Below are positions 45,404 through 54,442 of a stretch of 60,509 bases of DNA, piece by piece. The position numbers and the translations under genes are program-made. Origin of the DNA: Nitrospiria bacterium (GTDB lineage: Bacteria > Nitrospirota > Nitrospiria > JACQBZ01). Under the pieces are notes generated by a model. That model was not told the origin of the DNA, made no database searches, and saw nothing but the letters and a program-made list of their open reading frames with translations. Location of the stretch: positions 1 to 60,509 of the forward strand of contig DATKAN010000017.1 of NCBI GenBank assembly GCA_035498035.1, in the 5' to 3' direction. The first letter of the stretch is position 1, and every line of letters starts with the position of its first letter.

Positions 45404-46129
45404 ATGACGCTCCGGTACCCCCTGGCCCTGCTCGGACTCGCAATCCCCCTCTGGATCGGGGGGTGCATGAATTATTACGCCATCCCGGAACCGTTCGACA
45501 AAGAGGTCAACCGCACCGTCACGTTCACCGAACTGAAGCGGGACCCCGAGGCCCATAAAGGGGAGCTCGTGGCCCTGGGAGGCGTTGTTCTCCGGGCCAA
45601 GAGTTTGAAGGACGGCACCCAGATCGAAGTTCTTCAACTCCCCCTGGATCGTTACGATCAGCCAAGTTTTCCCTCGGAGGCCTCGCAGGGGCGCTTCATG
45701 GTTGTGGATCCGGAGCACCACGATCCGGCCGTTTTGAAAAACCGGAGGATCACGGTGGTCGGCGAAGTCATCGGGAAAACAGTCGATATGATCGACGAAT
45801 ACGAGTACACCTACCCCTATCTGTCGGCGCGGTTCATCTCTATCTCCCAGGAAGGAAGTGCGTACTACGGCTATCCCCCGCCCTATTATTATCCCTACAA
45901 TTATTACTATTGGGATCCCTACTACTACGGGTATCCCTATTGGTGGTACGGCCCCCCATTCGGAGTTGCCCCCCCGATCGGAGTACCCCCCCCGTCGGGC
46001 CTTCCCTCCCCGGGGCGACAATTCAATTCGCCGTCGGGAGGTCTAAGCCCTCCGCCCCCAACTCCGAGCGCCCCGCCGCAAACCCCGAGCGCCCCGCCGA
46101 AGAGAGGATTCAACAAAAAATCCGACTGA
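45404..46129 (+). CDS. Slp family outer-membrane lipoprotein with Tyr- and Pro-rich tail
   Basis: A 241-residue lipoprotein (LLGLAIPLWIGGC). The Slp core is clear: ELVALGGVVLRAKSLKDGTQ, IEVLQLPLDRYDQP, GRFMVVDPEHHDP and RRITVVGEVIGKTVDMI, then YTYPYLSARFI. Slp proteins are outer-membrane lipoproteins induced in starvation in enteric bacteria. After the core this protein adds a tyrosine-rich segment (PPPYYYPYNYYYWDPYYYGY) and a proline-rich end (PPPPTPSAPPQTPSAPP), perhaps a surface-exposed or envelope-spanning tail. ATG 45404 has AAGGAAAA upstream. Confidence 0.85.
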   Translation: MTLRYPLALLGLAIPLWIGGCMNYYAIPEPFDKEVNRTVTFTELKRDPEAHKGELVALGGVVLRAKSLKDGTQIEVLQLPLDRYDQPSFPSEASQGRFMVVDPEHHDPAVLKNRRITVVGEVIGKTVDMIDEYEYTYPYLSARFISISQEGSAYYGYPPPYYYPYNYYYWDPYYYGYPYWWYGPPFGVAPPIGVPPPSGLPSPGRQFNSPSGGLSPPPPTPSAPPQTPSAPPKRGFNKKSD

Positions 46130-46160
46130 TCCGCCCTTCGCCCTTCCCTCCGCCCTCCAT

Positions 46161-46189
46161 TTGGCATTACCACGAAATTGCGGTATCAT
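46161..46189 (+). promoter_or_regulatory. zwf promoter
   Basis: TTGGCA (46161-46166), 17-bp spacer, TATCAT (46184-46189); each hexamer has five of six consensus bases. The leader before zwf would be about 110 nt and contains repeat copy C. Confidence 0.6.
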
Positions 46190-46229
46190 ACCCGTGAGTC
46201 TCCCCTCGCGGATTTACCCAGAGAGCCAA

Positions 46230-46289
46230 GCGAGCGAGAGGGGGAGGCTCCGTCCGGCTCAGCCGGTGGAGGGGGCGACGCGAGCCCCT
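46230..46289 (+). repeat. dispersed repeat, copy C, in the zwf leader
   Basis: The left block GCGAGCGAGAGGGGGAGG and right block GGGGGCGACGCGAGCCCCT are as in copy B. They are joined through the perfect stem CCGGCT-C-AGCCGG. It lies between the zwf promoter and the zwf ribosome site, so it would be transcribed and could fold. Confidence 0.65.
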
Positions 46290-46306
46290 AGAATAGGAGT
46301 CGCGCC

Positions 46307-47848
46307 ATGAGAAAGGCCAAGGTCCTTCGGATCCCGCCCCCGGAAAGCACCGCCAATGAACCCCAGGCCAATCCCTTTGGCCTGGTGATCTTCGGGGCCT
46401 CGGGTGATCTGACCCAACGAAAACTAATCCCGGCATTGTTTCGGCTGATACGGTCCGGCCTGCTGCCGAAGCACTGGTACGTCATCGGATCGGCCCGCTC
46501 CCGGATGGACGACGACCTCTTCCGCAAGCACGTCCGGGAGGCCATCCGCGCCGTGGAAGAGAGCGGACCTATCCGGGACGCGGAGGTGGAACACTTCCTC
46601 GGTCGATTCCACTACCTGCCCGGCGATTCTCAGGAGCCGGGATATTACTCGCGCCTCACCAAGCGGCTGAACGAACTGGACAAGGACCACCAGACCGGCG
46701 GGAACCGGCTCTACTATCTGGCGACTCCCCCGGACGCCTATGCGGGGATCATCCAACACCTGGGCGGGGCCGGTTTGAACCGCCCCGTCAAGACGGCCCG
46801 TTGGAACCGGATCGTCATCGAAAAACCTTTCGGGACGGATTTGTCCTCGGCCCAGGCCCTGAACCGGAAGGTGGCTCAGGTCTTCAAAGAAGACCAGGTC
46901 TACCGGATCGATCACTACCTGGGAAAAGAGACCGTTCAGAACATCCTTTTTTTCCGATTTGCCAACGCCATCTTCGAGCCGATCTGGGACCGGCGCTACA
47001 TCGACCATGTCCAGATCACCGTCGCGGAGAGCCTCGGCATCGAGCACCGGGCCGGATACTACGAACGGGCCGGGGCCCTTCGGGACATGTTTCAAAATCA
47101 TTTATTGCAGCTCCTCTGCCTCATCGCGATGGAGCCTCCCGCGAATTTTGATCCCGAAACGGTTCGCGATGAGCGGACGAAGGTTCTCAAGTCGATTCGT
47201 TCCATTCCGATGGACCAGCTCGACCGCTTCGCCGTGCGGGGTCAGTACGGCCCGGGCCGCGAGGGCGGTCGGGAGGTTGCCGGGTACCGGTCGGAGCCGG
47301 GCGTTGCACGGGACTCCGCCACCGAGACGTTCTCGGCCCTGAAGCTTTATATCGACAACTGGCGCTGGCAGGGCGTCCGGTTCTATCTCCGATCCGGCAA
47401 GCGGCTCGCCAAACGAAAGGCCGAGGTGGCCATTGAGTTCAAATGGGTGCCCCATCTGCTTTTCAACCCCCTGACCCCGCAAGACATCCAGCCGAACACC
47501 CTGGTCTTTCGCATCCAGCCGGAGGAAGGGATCCAGCTGACCTTCCAATCCAAACATCCGGGGCCCAAACTCTGTCTGGACAACGTCATGATGGAATTCG
47601 ATTACCGGGGCAGCTTCAAAGGACCCTCGCCCGACGCCTACGAGCATCTTCTGCTCGACTGCCTCGTCGGGGACCAGATGCTTTTCGCCCGTCGGGACTG
47701 GGTGGAACTGTCCTGGGGATTCATCACGCCCATCCTGGACCATTGGGCCAAGACGCTCCGGGTTCCGATCTACGAATCCGGAAGCACGGGGCCTCACGAA
47801 GCCGAAACACTCATCGAGCAGGACAAGCGCCGCTGGAGACCGCTTTAG
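46307..47848 (+). CDS. zwf: glucose-6-phosphate 1-dehydrogenase
   Basis: A 513-residue enzyme oxidising glucose 6-phosphate to 6-phosphogluconolactone with NAD(P)+ at the entry to the pentose phosphate pathway. The nucleotide-binding start FGASGDLTQRKLIPALFRL, the active-site motif YRIDHYLGKETVQN and the later WRWQGVRFYLRSGKRLAKR and VGDQMLFARRDWVE are all canonical. Length is normal. AGGAG sits 8 nt before ATG 46307. Glucokinase follows after 26 nt, so the product of one is the substrate of the other. Confidence 0.97.
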   Translation: MRKAKVLRIPPPESTANEPQANPFGLVIFGASGDLTQRKLIPALFRLIRSGLLPKHWYVIGSARSRMDDDLFRKHVREAIRAVEESGPIRDAEVEHFLGRFHYLPGDSQEPGYYSRLTKRLNELDKDHQTGGNRLYYLATPPDAYAGIIQHLGGAGLNRPVKTARWNRIVIEKPFGTDLSSAQALNRKVAQVFKEDQVYRIDHYLGKETVQNILFFRFANAIFEPIWDRRYIDHVQITVAESLGIEHRAGYYERAGALRDMFQNHLLQLLCLIAMEPPANFDPETVRDERTKVLKSIRSIPMDQLDRFAVRGQYGPGREGGREVAGYRSEPGVARDSATETFSALKLYIDNWRWQGVRFYLRSGKRLAKRKAEVAIEFKWVPHLLFNPLTPQDIQPNTLVFRIQPEEGIQLTFQSKHPGPKLCLDNVMMEFDYRGSFKGPSPDAYEHLLLDCLVGDQMLFARRDWVELSWGFITPILDHWAKTLRVPIYESGSTGPHEAETLIEQDKRRWRPL

Positions 47849-47874
47849 ACCATGGGGGCGAAGAGGCCTCGATC

Positions 47875-48861
47875 ATGATCCTGGCGGGCGACATCGGGGG
47901 AACGAATACCCACCTGGCCCTCTTCCGAAAGACGAACGGCAGGCTGACCCGTGTCCGTGGAAAAATTTTTCCGAGCCGGGAATATGACGGTCTGGAGGCG
48001 GTGATCCGAACGTTCCTCCAGACGAAAACGCTCGCCATTGACGGCGCCTGTTTCGGCGTAGCCGGACCGGTGGCGCGGGGCCGTGTTCAAACCACGAATC
48101 TGCCCTGGATCGTGGAAGCCGACCTCCTCCGACGAAATTTCCGGATTCCGGTCGTGCGGCTGCTGAACGACCTCGAGGCCATGGCGTACGGGACGCTGGG
48201 ACTCCGGGCCCGTGAATTTCGTGTCCTGAATCCCGGAAAGGCCGATCGAAACGGCAACCGGGCCGTCATCGCGGCCGGAACCGGCCTTGGGGAGGCGGTG
48301 CTGTTCCGGAACGGAGGGGGATACCGCGCGTCGGCGTCGGAGGGCGGGCATACCGATTTCGGACCGCGAAACCCGACCGAGATCGCCTTGCTCGAATATT
48401 TATTGAAGCGGTTCAAACACGTAAGCTACGAGCGGCTCGTCTCCGGTCCCGGACTTCGGAACATTTTTCAATTCCTGGAAGACACGGGCCGGGCCAAAGT
48501 CCCGGGCTGGCTTACCGAGAAAATGGCCTCCGGCGACCCTTCGGCCGTGATTACCGAGACCGCGCGGACCGGTCGGTCGGAGATCTGCGTCAAGACGGTC
48601 GAGCTGTTCGTCTCGGTCTACGGGGCCGAGGCCGGGAACCTGGCGCTCAAGGCCCTGGCCACCGGCGGGGTACTCCTGGGCGGAGGAATCGCGCCCCGAA
48701 TGATTCCGAATTTATTAGACGGGACTTTTATGAAGGCGTTTGTGGACAAGGGGAGATATGCCGCGCTGCTCCGCTCCATCCCGGTCCGGATCATCCTGAA
48801 CGAGACGGTCGGGCTCCTGGGCGCGGCGCGACATATCCTCGACGCCCTGCGGACGAGATGA
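47875..48861 (+). CDS. glk: glucokinase
   Basis: A 328-residue kinase of the bacterial Glk (ROK-unrelated) type: ATP phosphate loop LAGDIGGTNTHLALF, GACFGVAGPVARGRVQTTNL, sugar-binding LLNDLEAMAYG (catalytic Asp), VIAAGTGLGEAVL, ASEGGHTDFGP (Glu-Gly-Gly-His) and GGVLLGGGIAPRM. It phosphorylates glucose using ATP. ATG 47875 begins exactly at the conserved N-terminal strand; the open frame running upstream into zwf is not used. The stop overlaps the next start (ATGA). Confidence 0.95.
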   Translation: MILAGDIGGTNTHLALFRKTNGRLTRVRGKIFPSREYDGLEAVIRTFLQTKTLAIDGACFGVAGPVARGRVQTTNLPWIVEADLLRRNFRIPVVRLLNDLEAMAYGTLGLRAREFRVLNPGKADRNGNRAVIAAGTGLGEAVLFRNGGGYRASASEGGHTDFGPRNPTEIALLEYLLKRFKHVSYERLVSGPGLRNIFQFLEDTGRAKVPGWLTEKMASGDPSAVITETARTGRSEICVKTVELFVSVYGAEAGNLALKALATGGVLLGGGIAPRMIPNLLDGTFMKAFVDKGRYAALLRSIPVRIILNETVGLLGAARHILDALRTR

Positions 48862-49637
48862 AACGACCGCCGAAAAAAACGGCCCGGAGTTTTCTGATCG
48901 ACATGGACGGCGTCCTGGTCCGCGGACATCGCCTCATACCGGAAGCGGATTGCTTCATCGAACGGCTGCGGTCGTCCGGACGTAAGTTTCTGATCCTGAC
49001 CAACAACTCGGAACGGACGCCGCGGGATCTGGCACACCGGCTGGGCGAAATCGGGCTGAAGGTCACGACGGATCATATTTACACCTCCGCCCAGGCCACC
49101 GCCCTGTTTTTGGACGATCAGAATCGAAAAGGCACCGCCTTCGTGATCGGGGAGGCGGGGTTGATCGAGGCGCTGCACGACGTCGGCTACGTGATTACGG
49201 AGCGGGATCCCATGTACGTGGTGGTGGGCGACACGCAGAACTACGATCACCGCCGGATCACGCAGGCGATCCGGCTGATTCAGTACGGCGCGCGGTTCAT
49301 CGCGACCAACCCGGACGTGACCGGTCCCGCGGAGACGGGGATCGTCCCGGCCACCGGCGCCCTGGTCGCCCTGATCGAAAAAGCGACCGACCGGCGGGCC
49401 TTCTTCGTCGGAAAACCGAACCCCCTCATGATCCGCACGGCCCTGCGACGGCTCTCGGAGCATTCGGAAAACACGGTGATGGTCGGGGACCGGATGGACA
49501 CCGATATCGTCGCCGGCATCGAGAGCGGGTTGGAGACGATCCTCGTCCTCACCGGCGTGACCCGCCGCGAGGACCTCGACCGCTTCCCCTACCGTCCGAC
49601 GCGGGTCGTCGAGTCGGTCAACCGGATCAAGCTGTGA
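48858..49637 (+). CDS. HAD-IIA family (NagD-like) sugar-phosphate phosphatase
   Basis: A 259-residue HAD hydrolase: motif I FLIDMDGVLVRG with nucleophile Asp, motif II LILTNNSERT, cap domain of the C2 type (YVVVGDTQNYDHRRITQA), motif III lysine in FFVGKPNPLMI and motif IV MVGDRMDTDIVAGI. NagD-like enzymes dephosphorylate small sugar phosphates or nucleotides. It overlaps glk by 4 bp (ATGA), so zwf-glk-HAD form one operon around glucose entry. Confidence 0.92.
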   Translation: MKRPPKKTARSFLIDMDGVLVRGHRLIPEADCFIERLRSSGRKFLILTNNSERTPRDLAHRLGEIGLKVTTDHIYTSAQATALFLDDQNRKGTAFVIGEAGLIEALHDVGYVITERDPMYVVVGDTQNYDHRRITQAIRLIQYGARFIATNPDVTGPAETGIVPATGALVALIEKATDRRAFFVGKPNPLMIRTALRRLSEHSENTVMVGDRMDTDIVAGIESGLETILVLTGVTRREDLDRFPYRPTRVVESVNRIKL

Positions 49638-49675
49638 CGGGCCGAAAAAACCGTAAAATCCTGATCGATTTTCCC

Positions 49676-49704
49676 TTGACATCAGGGTCCAAACTAGTTA
49701 AGCT
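49676..49704 (+). promoter_or_regulatory. candidate promoter of the DUF4321 gene
   Basis: Perfect TTGACA (49676-49681) with a weak TAAGCT (49699-49704) after 17 bp. It is about 90 nt before the start codon. Confidence 0.4.
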
Positions 49705-49798
49705 TCTCACCGTTTCGACGGAAGAATCTCCCCGGCCGCTTGGGCCCGGCACTGTGCGTGTTTGATCATCCCTACCCCCCGACTGCGAGGTGAGAACG

Positions 49799-50068
49799 AT
49801 GGCCGTCTTGACCAAAACGCCCTGGTTGTTGATTTTTTTCATTCTGCTCGGCGGGTTGCTCGGCGGGCTGCTGGGTGAAATTTTAAGGGCCATCGCGCCC
49901 GCGGGTCCATTGCAGGACATCTTTGCCAAGATCCAGGACATCGGACTGAATCCCCCGTTTACGATCGACCTTAAACTGTTTTCGATCACCTTCGGCTTCA
50001 TGCTTCGGGTCAATCTTTTCAGCATCCTGGGAATCCTGCTCGGGATCTATATTTACAAACAGGCTTGA
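49799..50068 (+). CDS. DUF4321 small membrane protein
   Basis: An 89-residue protein with two hydrophobic segments: LLIFFILLGGLLGGLLGEIL near the start and VNLFSILGILLGIYIY at the end. Between them lies DLKLFSITFGFMLRVN, which is the conserved middle of DUF4321. The family has no known function; it is found in Clostridia, Nitrospirota and deltaproteobacteria and is usually a lone gene. ATG 49799 has GAGGTGA upstream, so the in-frame GTG at 49790 (which is part of that site) is not chosen. Confidence 0.85.
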   Translation: MAVLTKTPWLLIFFILLGGLLGGLLGEILRAIAPAGPLQDIFAKIQDIGLNPPFTIDLKLFSITFGFMLRVNLFSILGILLGIYIYKQA

Positions 50069-50119
50069 ACGGTCTGGTTCATCATTCATATTCACGGGTA
50101 CGCTTTATCGACATAATAT

Positions 50120-50163
50120 ACAGCGCGGAACTTGTCTCCGCGCGGAGATAAACTCCGCGCTGT
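50120..50163. repeat. nested palindrome between convergent genes
   Basis: The outer arms ACAGCGCGGA (50120-50129) and TCCGCGCTGT (50154-50163) are perfect complements. Inside lies a second perfect 14-bp palindrome TCTCCGCGCGGAGA (50135-50148). No T-run on either side. It sits between the convergent DUF4321 and uvrB genes, where it could end transcripts from both sides or be a REP-like element. Confidence 0.6.
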
Positions 50164-50176
50164 GTAGATCAATACG

Positions 50177-52171
50177 TCATTTCACCCCCAGCTCCATCTC
50201 CTTCAGCTTGCGGATCCGGTCGCGGAGCTCGGCCGCTTTTTCAAACTTCAACTCCTTCGCCGCCGCCCTCATCTCCTTTTCCAGACTGCGGACGATTTGC
50301 GGGATCTCGCTCAAGGGAACGTAGCCCTCCGCTTCCTCAGCGACCGCCGGAACGGTGACGTAATCGGCCTCGGAAATCTCGTACAGCGTTTTTGGAATCC
50401 CCTTCTTGATCGTCTCGGGCGTGATGCCGTGAACCCGATTGAACTCGAATTGGATTTTCCGACGACGCTCCGTCTCGCCCATGGCCTGTCGCATCGACTC
50501 GGTCACGGCATCCGCGTACAGGATCACCTCCCCGGCCACGTTGCGGGCCGCCCGCCCCGCGGTCTGGATCAGGGACCGGTAGGACCGCAGGTAGCCTTCC
50601 TTGTCGGCATCCAGGATCGCCACCAGCGACACCTCGGGCAGATCCAGCCCCTCCCGCAGAAGATTGATTCCGATCAGGACGTCGAACGTTCCCAGGCGCA
50701 GATCCCGTATGATCTCGTTGCGCTCCAGCGTCTGGACCTCGGAATGCAGATAGCGCACCTTCAGGCCCAATTCATGATAATACTCGGCGAGATCCTCGGC
50801 CATCCGCTTCGTCAACGTCGTCACCAGGATCCGTTCCTGACGGGCCACCCGTTTTTTGATCTCGCCCAGAAGATGATCCACTTGACCTTTGGCCGGCCGG
50901 ACCGTGATGGAGGGATCCATCAGCCCGGTCGGCCGAATGATCTGCTCGACGACGCGGTCCCGGCTGCGCTCAAGCTCATACGGACCGGGCGTGGCCGAGA
51001 CGTAAACGACCTGGTTCATGTGACGTTCGAACTCCTCGAAGGTCAGCGGCCGGTTGTCGAAGGCCGACGGCAGACGGAACCCGTACTCCACCAGGTTTTT
51101 CTTGCGGGACCGGTCGCCCTCGTACATCCCCCCGATCTGCGGAACCGTCGCGTGGCTCTCGTCGATGATCAGGAGGTAGTTCGAGGGAAAGTAATCCAGG
51201 AGGGTCGGCGGCGGATCGCCCGGACGGCGGCCGGAGAGGTGCCGGGAATAATTCTCGATCCCATGGCAGTATCCCACTTCCCGGATCATCTCCAGATCGA
51301 ACCGCGTCCGCTGATCGATCCGCTGGGCTTCCAGGAGCTGGCCGTTGTTCCGGAAAAACCGGATCCGCTCCTCCAATTCGGCCTCGATCCCTTCGAGGGC
51401 CTGCCGGAACCGATCCGGCGGGATCACGTAATGGCTGCTGGGGTAGACCGCCACTTTGGGGAGGCGCCGAAGGACTTCCCCCCGCAGCGGATCGATCTCG
51501 GAGAGGGCCTCCACGGTGTCGCCGAACTGCTCGATCCGGACGGCGTGGCTCTCGGAGGAGGCCGGGAAGACCTCGAGGATATCCCCGCGCACCCGGAAGG
51601 TCCCCCGTCGCAGATCGTAGTCGTTTCGCTCATACTGGATCTCGACCAGTTTCCGGAGGATGGCCTCGCGGTCGATGGCCATCCCCTCTTCCAGGTACAG
51701 CAACATCCCGTGGTAGGCTTCCGGCGAACCGAGGCCGTAGATGCAGGAGACCGACGCCACGATGATCACGTCGTTCCGCTCGAACAGCGCGCTCGTGGCG
51801 GCATGGCGCATCCGGTCGATGGCATCGTTGATCGACGCGTCTTTCTCGATGTAGGTGTCGGTCTGGGGAAGATAGGCCTCCGGCTGGTAATAATCGTAGT
51901 AGCTGACAAAATAGGCGACGGCGTTCTCGGGAAAAAACGTCCGGAATTCGTGGTAGAGCTGCGCGGCCAGTGTCTTGTTGTGAACGATCACCAGGGTCGG
52001 CCGCTGGACCCGTTCGATCACGTTGGCCATGGTAAAGGTTTTGCCCGATCCCGTCACGCCCAAGAGCACTTGATGTTTTTCATTCCGCAGGATCCCCTCG
52101 GACAAGGCCGCGATAGCCTTCCCCTGGTCGCCCTTGGGAGCGAAGTCCGCGCAAAGTTTGAATCGTTCCAT
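50177..52171 (-). CDS. uvrB: excinuclease ABC subunit B
   Basis: A 664-residue DNA helicase-like subunit of nucleotide excision repair. It is loaded on damage by UvrA and recruits UvrC. Walker [15 protein letters not shown], the beta-hairpin region [24 protein letters not shown] box [14 protein letters not shown], helicase motifs [26 protein letters not shown] and the C-terminal UvrC-binding UVR motif ([20 protein letters not shown]) are all present. Full length. It is transcribed divergently from the GGDEF gene. No UvrC gene is in the window. Confidence 0.97.
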   Translation of the reverse strand: MERFKLCADFAPKGDQGKAIAALSEGILRNEKHQVLLGVTGSGKTFTMANVIERVQRPTLVIVHNKTLAAQLYHEFRTFFPENAVAYFVSYYDYYQPEAYLPQTDTYIEKDASINDAIDRMRHAATSALFERNDVIIVASVSCIYGLGSPEAYHGMLLYLEEGMAIDREAILRKLVEIQYERNDYDLRRGTFRVRGDILEVFPASSESHAVRIEQFGDTVEALSEIDPLRGEVLRRLPKVAVYPSSHYVIPPDRFRQALEGIEAELEERIRFFRNNGQLLEAQRIDQRTRFDLEMIREVGYCHGIENYSRHLSGRRPGDPPPTLLDYFPSNYLLIIDESHATVPQIGGMYEGDRSRKKNLVEYGFRLPSAFDNRPLTFEEFERHMNQVVYVSATPGPYELERSRDRVVEQIIRPTGLMDPSITVRPAKGQVDHLLGEIKKRVARQERILVTTLTKRMAEDLAEYYHELGLKVRYLHSEVQTLERNEIIRDLRLGTFDVLIGINLLREGLDLPEVSLVAILDADKEGYLRSYRSLIQTAGRAARNVAGEVILYADAVTESMRQAMGETERRRKIQFEFNRVHGITPETIKKGIPKTLYEISEADYVTVPAVAEEAEGYVPLSEIPQIVRSLEKEMRAAAKELKFEKAAELRDRIRKLKEMELGVK

Positions 52172-52188
52172 CGATCTCTCCCGCGAAT

Positions 52189-52197
52189 ATCATAACA
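52189..52197 (-). promoter_or_regulatory. extended -10 promoter for uvrB
   Basis: On the reverse strand TGT precedes TATGAT, an extended -10 element about 18 nt before the uvrB start. No LexA-type dyad was recognised near it. Confidence 0.4.
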
Positions 52198-52309
52198 CAC
52201 CTTTTTTCCGACTGCGACAGGTTTTGAACCCTCCAAACCCACTTTCGAGTAGTTGCTTTCCATGGCGATGTTTTGTAGTATTTAGAAAGCCTTGAGAGGG
52301 GTTTGGTTG

Positions 52310-54406
52310 ATGGTCGTCTATTTGATTCTGGCCAGCGGAAACTTGGCCGCATGCCTCGTCCTTGTCGGATGGGTCAAGGCCGTATTTCCGGACGACCTTC
52401 TTCCCGTCCTCGAGGTTTTGGGAATCTACCTGGTCCTGGCGCCGTTTCCTCTCCTGCTCCCGTTCAAGCGGCGGCATCCGGAGCCCCGGCCGAGCGAATT
52501 GATGCCGGTCTACCTGATGGCCCTGGCCCTTATTTTCATCACGGCCGCTTTTAGCTTGGAGTTCCACCGGCAACTGATCGAGCTCCGCCTCCCCATGGTC
52601 GTCATCGACCCGGTATGGCTGACCCTCCTTTTCTTCGTGGGGTACCTGCCCGCCTCCCTCCTGCTCAGTTTCGGCCTGGCCCGTCTTGCGCGGAGGCCTC
52701 GAGTCGCCAAAACCCTGCTCCTGAGTCCGGGCTACGGCATCCCGATTCCCGCTCCCCCGGCGCATTCAAGGGCCAAACCGGCCGAGGTCATCGCCGTCGA
52801 GCCGACGCCGAAAAAGGAGCCCGAAAATCAATTGACATTAAGCGCCTCGCAGGATATAAACGAGCCGATGACGGCGAGCGGTCAAGGACACGACAAAAAC
52901 GTCTTGAGCACCAAATTTTCACGGTTGATGACGCTGTTTTCGCTGGCGGCGGATCTTAAAAACGACCCCTCGGAACTCATTCACACGCTGCTGAACTCCC
53001 TTGGGATCCTGTTCAACCTGAACTCGGCGTCCGTCTTGATTTGGGATCGGGATCGACAGGCATTCAAAACCGTGGCGACGTTCGGACAAGCCACGGAACC
53101 GCTCCGGAACTTCCAAGCGGACGCCTCGGTGGACCCGATCCGCACATTGATGGAACAACAACGTCCGTTATCAATTCACGATACGCTCGAAATCCTGAGA
53201 GCCGGTTTTCCGTCCGGCATTACCTCGGTCTACCTCTTCCCCTTGTTCACCTCCAACCAGCGCGTTGTGAGTTTGTTGTGCATCTTCGACACGCCCATCG
53301 ACGACGAGACCGCCCAGATCATCTCGGCGTTCTGCCAGCAGGTTTCCCTGGTTCAGGAAAACTCGCAACTTCAACGGGAGCGGCGGGATCTGACCAAGGA
53401 TGTCTCGGTTTTTCTGGAGATCGCCAAGACCGTCGGCTCCGCCATGGACTCCGAAGAGATCTTCAGCGCCATTCTGGACAAGTCCACTCAGTACGTGCAG
53501 GCGGAACAAGGTTCGATCATGCTTTTAGACGAAGACCGCCGGGAGCTGTCGATCAAGGCGATGAAGGGGCTGAACAAAAAGATCGTGGAACTGCTGAAGA
53601 TCCGACCGGGCGAAGGCATTTCGGGCCAGGTGTTGACGAGCGGCAGCCCGCTGATGGTGGCGGACATCGACGCGGACCATCGGGTCGCACAGGAAAGACG
53701 CCCTCGTTATAAAACCAAGTCGTTTATCAGTATCCCGCTCAAATTGAGCGGCCGGACCATCGGCGTTCTCAACGTCGCCGACAAAGTGAGCGGGGAGGTC
53801 TTTTCGGATGAGGACCTGCAACTCCTCGTTTCGATCGGGGCCTACGCCTCTGTGGCGATCGAGCGGTCCCGATTCTATCAGAAAACCGAGGAACTGAAAA
53901 AAATCTCGATCACCGATTCCCTCACGGGACTTTTGAATCGCCGCTATTTCCAGGAGCGCATGTCGGAAGAAATCGAACGATCCCGCCGTCACCACTTGCC
54001 CCTGTCGTTGATCATGCTTGACGTGGACAACTTCAAGCAGGTGAACGACCGCCTGGGACATCTGATCGGGGACGAGGTCTTAAAGGCGACGGCGCGGTGC
54101 CTCCGAAACAGCATCCGGACGATCGATGTGGCCGCCCGTTACGGGGGGGAAGAGTTTACCGTCATCCTTCCGCAAACCAGCAAGGCCGATGCCCAAACCA
54201 TCGCCGAGCGTATCTGCGCGGAGGTCTACCGACTCGATCTCCCGTTTATCAAGCCCGAGCAGAAAATAGTCTTGAGCGTCAGCCTGGGACTGGCGACCTA
54301 CCCGGAAGACGCCGAGACGCTGGAAGACCTGGTTCGCAACGCCGACATCGCGCTCTATGCCGCCAAGTCCCAGGGGAAGAACCGAGTCGTCGTCTACGGG
54401 AAGTAA
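52310..54406 (+). CDS. membrane GAF-GAF-GGDEF diguanylate cyclase
   Basis: About 698 residues. Four N-terminal transmembrane segments (about 1-130) are followed by a linker, a GAF domain (about 205-365) and a second GAF (about 380-535; MLLDEDRRELSIKAMKG, FISIPLKLSGRTIGVLNVAD). The catalytic domain (about 545-698) starts ITDSLTGLLNRRYFQERMSE. The active site is RYGGEEF (about 612), and the RTID five residues before it is a complete I-site for product inhibition. It should make cyclic di-GMP. ATG 52310 has AGAGGGG 8 nt upstream; TTG 52292 is less likely. Confidence 0.93.
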   Translation: MVVYLILASGNLAACLVLVGWVKAVFPDDLLPVLEVLGIYLVLAPFPLLLPFKRRHPEPRPSELMPVYLMALALIFITAAFSLEFHRQLIELRLPMVVIDPVWLTLLFFVGYLPASLLLSFGLARLARRPRVAKTLLLSPGYGIPIPAPPAHSRAKPAEVIAVEPTPKKEPENQLTLSASQDINEPMTASGQGHDKNVLSTKFSRLMTLFSLAADLKNDPSELIHTLLNSLGILFNLNSASVLIWDRDRQAFKTVATFGQATEPLRNFQADASVDPIRTLMEQQRPLSIHDTLEILRAGFPSGITSVYLFPLFTSNQRVVSLLCIFDTPIDDETAQIISAFCQQVSLVQENSQLQRERRDLTKDVSVFLEIAKTVGSAMDSEEIFSAILDKSTQYVQAEQGSIMLLDEDRRELSIKAMKGLNKKIVELLKIRPGEGISGQVLTSGSPLMVADIDADHRVAQERRPRYKTKSFISIPLKLSGRTIGVLNVADKVSGEVFSDEDLQLLVSIGAYASVAIERSRFYQKTEELKKISITDSLTGLLNRRYFQERMSEEIERSRRHHLPLSLIMLDVDNFKQVNDRLGHLIGDEVLKATARCLRNSIRTIDVAARYGGEEFTVILPQTSKADAQTIAERICAEVYRLDLPFIKPEQKIVLSVSLGLATYPEDAETLEDLVRNADIALYAAKSQGKNRVVVYGK

Positions 54407-54442
54407 GATCGATCGCATTTGCGGCCGGCCGGGTTCTTTTAT

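Noticed and set aside
47443-47874. Upstream in-frame extension of glucokinase
   Set aside because: This stretch is the 3' end of zwf read in another frame; glucokinase homology begins at ATG 47875.
50297-52195. 632-codon plus-strand frame opposite uvrB
   Set aside because: Lies entirely antisense to uvrB and has no plausible domain; typical GC-driven open frame.
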